DNA from: Actinernus sp. WN-2022 | Lineage: Eukaryota > Cnidaria > Anthozoa > Actiniaria > Actinernidae | DNA length: 64,000 bases | Reading direction: 5' to 3' | Assembly: GCA_030867875.1 (NCBI GenBank) | Contig: JAOWCC010001634.1 | Coordinates: forward strand, 55,279,352-55,343,351 | Part shown: one piece after another, positions 32,350 through 44,300 of the stretch | Layout of the letters: each line of letters begins with the position of its first letter | Numbering within the stretch: position 1 is the stretch's first letter | Notes under the pieces: model-generated | What the model saw: only the letters and a program-made list of their open reading frames with translations | What the model was told of the DNA's origin: nothing | Database searches by the model: none | Position numbers and translations under genes: made by a program

Positions 32350-35300
32350 CTGTTAACAACAATAATGATTAACGGCAGTTTTAGTTGGAGTGAAATGTGA
32401 GTGCATTTACCAGCTTTTCCAGACCTTAAAAGTGCATTATTTTTATAGAACACATGAAAACCATCTTCTTTTAAACTAATGGTAGACAAAGCAGATTTAT
32501 TTATCATTTTCTGCATTTCTCTTTCTACAGTCTTATGATCGACACATACAATGTACATCCCAAGCCTGTAACAGCAATACAACTTATTTGCTACAGGCAA
32601 GCATGAAAATACATCAATAATTATTTATAATATTAAATCCAGACCCAGCATTCTGGTCACGTGGATACACTGTAAACCCCATACAAAATTATAGTTAGTC
32701 TATTAGTATTCTGTATCAAATGATACAGAATTCTAATAAGCCCTATTAGTATTCTGTATCAAATTATACAGAGTACTAACTATAAGCCAACTATAATCCT
32801 GTATGGAATGATACAAGATACTAACATGCTAGCATTAGTATGAAAAGGTCTCACGACTGATCACTGACTTCCCCTATCCTGGGCCAGGTGAAATGACAAA
32901 GTACATCTGCTCTCTTATTATGTACACATCATGTTCTAGTAAGTATATTTTGTTTTCGATTTTATTTCATATTAATTCTCTTTACATTGATTCCAATTAC
33001 TCATTATATCTTGTAATGTCGTAGCCCGTGCGTTAATTTTTTCCCATACTTCCTTTCCTTTCCATTACGTTTTATTTGTAACATAGAGGGCCGCATGTTA
33101 GATAACTATGTAAGGTTAATGTGTCTTCCCTCTGTAAATAAAGAATATTGTATTGTATATTGTATTGTATCTATTCCATGTGGGACCTGTTTTTCTACAT
33201 GCTTCGCTCTGCTCTTTTATCGCATACACACTGTCTCTTCAATGTGGGACATGTTTTTGTGAGAAACTAATTCATCCCACATCGATAGCAAGGTAGGAGA
33301 AATCAAAGCTTCAAATTTTATGTGGTGCATATCATAATAATAATAATTGTAGTCATAAGTACATTACAGTATTCATAGCAATGTTGTATCGGATATACGA
33401 TGGCTCGCCGAAGTGGCTTGCCATTGTACATGTATATCCGATACAACATCACCACTCATATTGCAAATAGTACATAGTTTGACAATGATTTTATTATAAT
33501 TATATTACACTGGCTACACTTAATTATTATAATCATCGCCTCCTGGTTAGCTAAGTGGCTAAGTGCCAGTTTGTCGTGCAGGAGGTCGCGGCAGGTTCAA
33601 ACCCTGGCTGGACCAACACTCAGGGTCTTAAAATAACTAAGTAGAAGGTGCTGCCTTTGTGAAACAATCTCGTCCTCGAACTGAAAATGGTTAGACCTTC
33701 TCATCTTCTCAGATAAGGATGTAAAATAGTAGGCTGCCATGTCATGGCCATGTCTGCCTCAAGTTTATCAGTCTCACCAGACTGTCATGTGTTACCAACG
33801 TTAAAACATGTGGGGTTGTCAGTCTCACCAGACTGTCATGTGTTACCAACGCTAAAACAAGTGAGGTTATCAGTCTCACCAGACTGTCATGTGTTACCAA
33901 CGCTAACACATGTGGGGTTATCAGTCTCACCAGACTGTCATGTGTTACCAACGCTAAAACATGTGGGGTTGTCAGTCTCACCAGACTGTCATGTGTTACC
34001 AACGCTAACACATGTGGGGTTATCAGTCTCACCAGACTGTCATGTGTTACCAACGCTAAAACATGTGAGGTTGCTTTACCTTAACCTTATTTATAACAAT
34101 TGTAATAATATTAAGCAATTATTGGATGAGGTCTCGATAATTTTCGCTATCAAGAAAATACAGAATGCAATAATAATTATTGTTTTATTATACATTTTAA
34201 GCAAACGTTTTAGCAAAAGGAAAGCTAGCGAAAATGAAATGCCATAGATTGGTTTGTTTACGATTGAATTTCAAGATGTTTTGTTTCTTAATGGAGCTAC
34301 AAATTGCTTTTATTTACATGTTTAGGGGAAAGAAGGACTGGAAACAATTAGCTGAGAGCTTAAAATAGCAAAATGGCACGAAAAAAGCGAAATAATTTCT
34401 CTACTTTCTAGCGTAAATGGTGGTACTTTCTTATCATTGAGTAATACCTACAGATAATAGCAGTGACGTCACATCCTACAGATAATATTGCATGCATGCA
34501 CAGCCAATGCTATAGCCAGCTATCGAGAATTATCTGTCTGTTCTCAGCCAATCAGAATTGAGCTAGTGAGTAAAATGTATAATAATACTGAAGTGTATTT
34601 AGCCAGTGTACCCACCAATGCGATCTGTTCCTTGAGCAACTTGATTTTCTTTTCATTGGAATCTTTGAGCATCTTGTAGTAGTAAACAATGATCCTGTTT
34701 ACATGCAAATACAAAATAAGATGTTACTCTAATGAATTTAAGGACCAGAAACACAAACAGACAAAGAAGTGTAATCAGCATGGAAGAAAGATAGTTGAAA
34801 ACGGGAAAATGTTTTATCAGGACTAATACACAAACTAAAGTATTCATGTAAGTGATATATTCTTCTCTATTTCATTTATAGAAGGAAATAAAGGGTATTA
34901 GTATCTACCACACAAGTGAATAGTGCTTTTCACATGCTCTGGTTGGCTACTCAAACTCAGAATATCCTACATTACTATGTACCACACAAGTGAATAGTGC
35001 TTTTCACATGCTCTGGTTGGCTACTCAAACTCAGAATATCCTACATTACTATGTACCACACAAGTGAATAGTGCTTTTCACATGCTCTGGTTGGCTACTC
35101 AAACTCAGCATATCCTACATTACTATGTACCACACAAGTGAATAGTGCTTTTCACATGCTCTGGTTGGCTACTCAAACTCAGCATATCCTACATTACTAT
35201 GTACCACACAAGTGAATAGTGCTTTTCACATGCTCTGGTTGGCTACTCAAACTCAGCATATCCTACATTACTATGTACCACACAAGTGAATAGTGCTTTT

Positions 35301-38300
35301 CACATGCTCTGGTTGGCTACTCAAACTCAGCATATATTCCTACATTACTATGTACCACACAAGTGAATAGTGCTTTCCATGCACTCTGATTGGCTACTCC
35401 GGAGGTGAATATCCTTTGCTTAATTTACCTCTGAGTGAAGCAGCGATCACCTCGTGTGAGTTGTTGTCCATTTGACAGAAAATAAAATAACTATTTGGTG
35501 CTGGCTATTCATTTGTGTGGTATATAGTAAAACAAATATTCACTTCAATGTCGATGAAAAGTCATGGCTCAGTAAATATCCACCACTATTCACCTTAACT
35601 TCGGTGAATAATTGTTAATTAATTTCTGGAACTATAGCAGGTTGGACCTAATTGGGCTACCACTAGCCCACTGACTGTATAATTATAGAGTACCTTAAAG
35701 AGTTAGTGTTGAGCCTAAAACAGACAAATAATTTATATCCTAAATACACGAGAGAATTCGCTGATTGGAGTCGTTTCTTTTACCAGATTTATATCAACTT
35801 CATTAGCATGTTCATAAAATATTCTATTATAGTATAATATATACTATAATAGCGGTACGACAACCCACCGAATGCGCGAGGTGTGATTCCCCACGGATCT
35901 CAACGGTACACGACGATACTACCCTAGGACAACCTTAACGGCAACGACTGTATATGTATATATGTGTATATGTATATATGTGCCATGCTGCTTGTCCATG
36001 TTGTTTTGTAAGCTGAACACAATTTGTTTATCCTCCCGCTATTTTCGATTGGAGTCTAAAAAAACTACATCTGATCCCAATGTTTGGTAGCCTTGGTACC
36101 AGAGGTTCTACTGCCTCCCTTCGCGAAAGCTAGTCACAAAGCGCCTCCATCGACGCTTTGCGCCTAACTTTCGCGAAGGGAGGCAGTAGAACCTCTGGTA
36201 CCCAGATATCCAGAGGCAATGTGACTAAACTTTTCCAGGAGAACAAATTAAGACGAAGCTGGCGGAGAGCGGTTTTGCAGTAAGTGCATCGATGATTAGA
36301 AGAGTGCGATTACGGCAAGGTTGGACGTTACAAGGTTCCGGATACTGCCACCTAGTGAGAGATGCCAACAAAGTTAAATGGGTAGAGTTTGCTTAACGTG
36401 TTATATCTTCTGGAGATACTTTTGACAATGTCATACTTTCGAACGAGTGTTCAATATCAGCAGAACAGTATTAACACACGTTACAGGAACATCGGTGAAC
36501 CAAAGAAGAACAAGAAGCTGCACGCAGCTTGAACTCCGGCGTATCTTTTGCAACGCGGATGGGTTCATACACCTGCGTTTTTGGCACAGTAAGAACGCAC
36601 AATCAGATGCGAAAGTACGCACAGACGATCTGATGACTTCACATGACTTAGAATACGAGTGAACACAAGTAGAACATGAGTGAACATGAGCGAGGTCAAG
36701 TAAACCAGAATACTCTTGGATAACACAGATAGCCCAAAAATACTAGGATACAAATGCTGACGAACTGATCTAAAACTCCACATGAGTCAGAACACGAGTG
36801 CACTAGCGATTCATAAATTAATTAACAAATTATTATTATAAAAAAAAATCAATAATAAAAATTGTTATCATCTTAGTTGTTTCGGGTTACCTGTGTTATC
36901 AGTGCGGTATACCCAGCCCCCAAAATACTTGCATCCAAACACTGAGAATCTGGTCTAGAACTCCACACGACTGCACACGAGTACACTTGCGCTTCATAAT
37001 TTAATTAACGGACATTCACAATTTAAACGAGTGAACACAAGTAGAACACGATATTGGAAAAGTGTAACACGGACGATATCATACACCTGCGCGTTTGGCA
37101 CTTTACGAACGCACAATAAGATGCGAAGGTACACACGCACAGTTGATCTGATCTAAAACTCCATACGAGTTAGAACACGAGTGAACACAAGTAGAACACG
37201 AGTGAATACGAGTGAACACAAGCCGAAAATGAGCGAACACGAGCGAGGTCAAATAATGTGATGTAAAGTGGTATGCTGTAGTGCTATGTGTGCACGCCCT
37301 ACGAGGGAAAGAGAAACATCTCTGACCCAAGTGGGACTCGAACCCAACGACCTCCAGGTTGCATGTCTGGCGCTCTACCAACTGAGCTATGAAGTCAGAT
37401 GAGAGCAATCGTGGGTATTGGTGCGTTTTATGGGGTCACGGCGATTATATATTATATAGGTCAAATAAGCCAGGATACTCTAAGATAACACAGATAGCCC
37501 CCAAATACTACGCTCCAAATGCTGAGGATCTGATATGAAATTCCACACAAGTCAGAACACGACTGCACTAGCGATTTATAATTTAGTTTAAAAAAATTAT
37601 AATAATAAAATGAAACAAAAATTGTATTATCATCTTAGTTGTTTCGGGTTACCTGTGTTATCAGTGCGGTACCCAGCCCAAACCAAATTGCATCCAAATA
37701 CTATGAGGATCTGATCTAGAACTCCACACGAGTGAACACGAGTACACCAGCTAGCGCTTCATCATTTAATTAACCAACATTTACAATAGGAGATATTGTA
37801 GTTGAGTCTACGAATAGCAGTTTCAGCGGTATTGACCCAAACGCCTCACTTCAATGTAATGAAGCGCTATTCAAACTGTGTATCTAAATTAGTCGTGCTT
37901 GTTTAGGAGGGTGTTGGTGTCGTGTAAGAATGATGGTTTCAATGGCGCTTCATTACATTGAAGTGAGGCGTTCGGGTCAATACCGCTGAAACTGCTATTC
38001 GTAGACTCAACTACAATATCTCCTATTAAAAGCAATTATGTTATCGCCTTACTTGTTTCGGGTTACCCGTGTAAATGCCGCGTGAAGCTGCAAAAGCAGC
38101 CGATTGCGTTACTACCTGTGACTCCGTGTGCGCCGATGAATCGTTGCATGCGAGGAATGTTTTGATTAGTCTGATACTCAATCTGTCGGATTGTGGTCAA
38201 TAAAAATATTTGTTTGCAGAAGTACCCACGCACAGTCACATTGCTATTCGGTAGTACGCACACAGCTGAATTTGTTTTACAACCAAAAACCTTCTGAGAG

Positions 38301-41300
38301 TATCCACTTATGTTTTACAATTCAATTCATTTTTTTATTTTACACTGTTTAACAAATAATTACAAGTGACAAATTAAGCAAGTTATAGTAGAATAGTTTA
38401 CAAGAAAAATAAAAGTTGAACAAGTAATATGTGTACGGCAGTCAAAGGAGTACAAGCTTTCGAGTGGACTGTCGTAAATGGTTGGATAGCAGGTAGATTT
38501 GGTTACATTCATGTATAGAACTTAAAGGGGCCGTCTCACCCACAGTGCTTAGCGCGCTCACATAGCATTGCGGCCATTTTCGATGCCATCGAAATCCAGA
38601 CTTTTATGGCAGTGATTTTAATCTTCTCTACATCTCTGCCATCCTTCCAGCTATCGTCAAAACAATCATACTAGGTTGAACCTTTTTTATTGCTCTTCCT
38701 ATTGAGCCTCTTATTTAAGTGTTTTAAATTATTTGGTCATGCAAATTTTAGTTTTATTTCAGGTGGCTGTAGTTCTCTGATGATGCCAGTCTCGTTCGTC
38801 CTCAACGAAAGGAAACAATTATCCGTTTGTGTCCACGATTTCCACCTACAACATGGAGAACCTATTCTGACCATTAATATTTATATGTAAAGATATATTA
38901 GCGCTTAGTTCGAGTATTTACTATCTTTGAGCCGACTTGGGTTTTTGAACACCGTGGCTGGCTTACGTGACCACAATGTGTAACAAAACTCCACTTGAAG
39001 AACAGTTTTCCTAAAATTATTTTCAGGGCTTTCGCATTTAACTTGTGGAAACAGGTCTCTCACTGGTTTCAAAGGGCGGGATTCGGGCTTTTAGACAGTA
39101 ATTTTGCCGAGATTTTCGCATTCACCGGGTTGATTATTTGAAGTTTATACTCGCACGAAATTTGACAAACAAAGCCGTCGAGCTGCATGATAATTAAATG
39201 TTCTATTCAAGCGAGCTGTTATTCGTTCATTGTTCTCTCTTGAACTGATTCTCTGGCACCAGCAATGAGATTTACTGCTAGCAGATGATCTCTCTCTCTC
39301 TGCAGGGAAAAATAAAACCGAGGGGAGAAACCTCTCTTTTCATAATTATTATTCTCTGTTTATAGTACTGATGACAGGGTTTGGAAGCGACGGGTGAGCG
39401 GTAAATATTATAGTGAACAAAATATTATAGGCAACGAAACTCCGCTTGGTAGACCCGAAAATAATTGAGCAATTTCCTAAAATCATTTTGAGAGCTTCGG
39501 CATTTAACTTGTGGAAACAGGTCTCTCTCTGTTTTCGAAGGGCTTTCACGCCGTGATTTCGCCGAGATGATCGATCAAAGTTTATGACTCGCACAAAATT
39601 TGACAACAGAGCCGCCGTGATAATAATTTCCCATTGAAACGATCGAGCTGTAATTCGTTCACTGTTCTCTCTTGAACTGGTTCTCTGCTACTGCCAGCAA
39701 CGAGATTGCCTGCTAGGAGATCTCTTTCTCTCTCTCTGTCTGCAAGTAAAAATAAAACCGAGGAGAGAAACCCCAGAGAAACCTCTCGCTTTCATAAATA
39801 TTAGTATTACCCGGAGAGAGTGTTCTCTGTTTATAGCAGCGACGGGTGAGCGGTAAATGTTATAGTACAGCCAAGTACTGCTGCATAACACTTTGTTGGC
39901 TTCACATTCAACTTGTAAGGTACTGTTAGTTTCATCAAGGTCATAAATTATCATGTCCCCAACATAAAGAATATGCTTAGTTCGTGAGCTTCCCGCCATG
40001 AATAAGGTCAAAGTCCCGGATATAAACAATAACAAAAGCACGCTAAGCACTGTGGGTGAGACGGCCCCTTTAAGAACAATGAAGCCTGATTTGCACGAAA
40101 TATAATAGAACAAAAACAGTAGGTAGACTTATGATTACAGAGTTACAAAGTGAATATACAAGAAAAGAAAGACTTAATTAAAATTATTGGAATAAAATAT
40201 AATTAATATATACATATAAATGTATTAACACATCGTACACGTACAGTGAATATACAAATTATATAATAATATAAAATAGATAAATGGATTTAATTAACAC
40301 AAAATAATAATAATAATAAAATAATAAAAAAAACATGTTATCGCCAAAGAGTGTTGTAACATAGCTCATTTCCGGTTCCGTCCGCATGTCTTGACTTTTT
40401 AGATATGTCTCGTTCCAATCTACGACCGCGCGAAACAACCAACCAAACTTGCTTTCACTATAATAAATGATCGCTGTAAACGAGGGCTGTTTTAAGGAAC
40501 AATGAAATGGCGCCGCAGAAAGGTTTTACAGAAAAGGAAAGCACAGTGGAGAACGTGTTGGGAGGCCCACAAGAATATATATCTTGTCTGGAACATAATT
40601 TACGAAGCCTCTGAAACGACTTTCAATCCAGCCAGTGTTTGCTTCGGTTGTTCGTTCCCGCTTACATTCACTCTTGTATTTTCAAGTAATTTTCTAATAG
40701 ATGAGTAAATTTGGTTAGTTTACGGCACAACACCATAAATTTGATATCCGGTTTAAATACTGAATTGAACTCGCCAAAAATTGTCCCGCTTTGAACAACC
40801 TGAATCTCCATTACAACATTGACAACAAACAATTGAATTCTAATTGAATACCTTTGAGCGAGAGCGTTGTGTAGTAATTTTAACGTAACGATCGTTGTAT
40901 AATGAATTGAAGCTCATTAAAAATTTCATGAGTTATTCAAATAATTATATAGCCAAAATTCTCAAACATATCTCGAAAATCTCACAACAAACAAACCGTG
41001 GTGGATTGCGACGGAACTTTCTTCGGAAATTTTCTGTCAGTGTGTCAACTGATTCGCTTTGTCCCCAGTGTATATCGTCTATTCAGTAGAATCACTTCCC
41101 GTTTCGTATTTTTCTCCGGGGGAATGGGGTATTTAAAAGTCTGGCATCGACAACATCAAATCCATAATTTATCTTCCAAATGGCGGCTCTGTAGCGCTGT
41201 TTCTGAGCTCTGATTATCAAGCAGTTCCTGTCTCTTCTCGAGTAACCGTTTGTTTGCGCGCACAGACGAATGCAAAATGGATTTTTCATGAAGCCAGTGT

Positions 41301-44300
41301 CTTCGTTGAAAGCTTGGTCATATCAGACGAAATCGATCAGTCTTGTCATTCACTTTAATTGGTTTCATCTATTTGCTTGAACTCCTTATCTGCCGTCCGC
41401 CTAGAACATCTGACCTCGGATTTTATTTCGATACCTAGGTTTTTCAAGTCAGTGATGTTTTATCACATTACTCATGCGGTCGTAGACCAGAAGGCACCGT
41501 AGTTTCGCCTGAGTCAACAATACTTCCTCCATTTTAATAATTCGGTTAGAGAGACGGTTGAGGCAAATTGAGTACTTCATGACGTGCGGTAGCCTTAAAC
41601 ACTCTAAAGCTCTCTACCGAACATTTATCTTTCAACTAATGCGCACGCCTGTTTATCGCTCGATCACAGCGTCTCCGACCCATATTGTTAGCGGCAAAGG
41701 TCTGATCTGATCAACTTCTGTCGCCGATAGAACAAAAATAAAAACAATAATAATAATAATTTAAAAAAAAAGACTGCATTTTAAGACTCCGGCGCCTGCC
41801 TAGCAGCGCCGGAGTAAAAAGCCAAAACCAAAGCACCCTTGAAAGTTCATGTATGGGCTAGCTCATCAGCAAAAAAGGAGCAACTCAAATCTGCATCTTT
41901 GAAGGCGCTATCCTGGATACTGAACTCTATTGTGATATTTTGGAAGGTACTCTCGTCCCTTTTATCAACGACAAGCTCCCTAATCATCGCTATATGCAGG
42001 ACAATGATCCGAAGCACACGTGAGTCACGTCGCGCAAAGCCCAACAGTTTTTTCAGGAAAACAACATCAATTGGTGGCGAACACCGCCAGAGAGCCCCGA
42101 CATGAACCCTATATATTGAGAAGCTTTGGCACAAACTTAAAGATTATGTTTGGAGTCATGTTAAGCCACGCACCAAACAGGAACTGATAGAAGGCATCAA
42201 GACGTCCAAGCTGTTGTCGATGCCCATGGTTGTGCCACATCGTTTTGAACGGCAATATTTTGTTGACAAGAAGCACAATAACTGGCTGGCTACTGTTTGG
42301 CCTATTGTCGTGAGTCAGATATTGAGAGCATTCGCTTACATGTAGTATAATATGTTAAAAGGTCCATGTTAGAAAGAGAAATAAAAGATGTATAGTCAAA
42401 TTACAATGGCTTGTTTCACTCACTATCCCGACTATGCTTGCGCTTTGCAATCGCTTGCTCACATTTTTCGGTACCCGGTCGTTTCGATACCAGTCTCTTT
42501 CGATACCAGCCATTTCGATACCAACTCAAGACGTTTCGATACCAACTCCAAGTTGTTTCGATACCAACTCCAAGTCACTTCGATACCAACTCCAAGTCAC
42601 TTCGATACCAACTCCAAGTCACTTCGATACCAATTCAAACACACAAGTGAAGAAAACAAAGTGTGAAGGTACCAGTGTGAAACGGGAAATAATAAACTTT
42701 TCAGCGTCATGACAACTGGGAGCGCCATTCCCAGTTAAAGTAGGGTTTTCTCTGATTTTAGATGCTCTCTTGAAAACGTATCGCTATAACGTTTTAAAAG
42801 TGAAAGTATGCATTAAAAGCTTTCAAATGATACAAATTACAGGGTATTTTGTGGTCTAGAAGTAAGATAAGTTGCAAAGTGAATAATTTATCACGTCGTT
42901 CGGCTTCGGCGGCGTCATAAAAACTGAGGACGCCATTCCGAGTTGAAGAAGCTTTTCTGATTTTCGATGCTGATTTTCGAAACGTCTTTGAAAGTTCAAA
43001 AGGGTAATCGAAATTTCGTCGAAATTTCGATTGACTTCGTTCGAAATTTCGATGAACTTTCTTTTCTTCGCGTGAAATTTCGAACGTAAACAAAGAACGA
43101 AATGCGTCGAATTTCGCTTGCATTACTTTTGTGAACAACTGTAGGTATATTTGATCTAATTTTATTTTTCAGATGTACTTTAGGTCAGGCTAATCCAACA
43201 TATAGAGATAATGTCCAGGGACTCAGTAAAATATAATTTAAATTAATATCTGTATAACTTCAGTCAAAAAGAATCATGATAACCCTGCAGATCATCTGCA
43301 CAAGAAACAGTGATGCAAGTTATGATAACATACCCAAGAACACAGAACAGCATTGCCAAGAAGCTTGCAGAGGACACATATGACACAGCTTGCCTGACCC
43401 AGATGGGAAAACCTTTAATTTCACGTTTGATGACAGCATACATGTTGGGGTGACCACTGAAAACATTGAGAGATGGATGTCTCGTGAGCGAATTAGTGCC
43501 AAAAACCTTTCCTATAACACAAACAGGTACATTACATACCTTTTAAGTTAAACTATGATACTGACAGATCTATTATATACCTTAACTCGTAGTAGGCAAT
43601 TCTAGCAGCTCAATCGTTGATCGACCAACCGACTGATCAACTGATTATGCTCGACACCATCAATCAAGGATTCTTTTGCATTACGTTGTTCTCGAATGTT
43701 CATGTTATGAGTTACGTCGTTCTCAAGTGTTCACGTTATGAGTTACGCCGTTCTCAAATGTTCATGTTATGAGTTACGTTGTTCTCAAATGTTCATGTTA
43801 TGAGTTACGTTGTTCTCAAATGTTCATGTTATGAGTTACATCATTCTCAAATGTTCATGTTATGAGTTACATCATTCTCAAATGTTCTAGTTATGAGTTA
43901 CATCATTCTCAAATGTTTATGTTATGGGTTACATCATTCTCAAATGTTTATGCTCGACCAGGGTTGATCCATCGATGCTCAGCTGCTGGAATGGCCTTAC
44001 CTTCCCTTAACTACGATAGGGACAGGTCTAAATATAATAATCAATTCGCAATAATCTACTTGTGGTGTTGAAATATGAACTGATATTATTTTTGAAGGGC
44101 TGTGTGCAAAAAGGGCATCAGTGGCAAGTTGACTGAGTGACACTCTTTGGTCTTATTTACGTTCGCTTTTCATTTTATGAAGATAAATTTTATGTAGATC
44201 GTGACAATTCTTGCATGTGAAAATGCTGATAATAGAAAAAACTCAAAATTTGCAAAAAAAAAGTTATTTTAATTATCTCAGGGGTTCGATTCCCACTCCC

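Noticed and set aside
33742..34247. Two long frames on opposite strands with 17-residue repeats
   Set aside because: By-products of the 51-bp minisatellite; no start context or homology.
37320..37394. Possible tRNA gene on the - strand (A and B boxes, anticodon-like loop)
   Set aside because: Acceptor-stem mismatches, A instead of U before the anticodon, and continuation into a longer repeat body point to a SINE.
42388..42712. Three overlapping forward frames of 79-92 codons
   Set aside because: They arise from a 22-bp repeat read in all frames.
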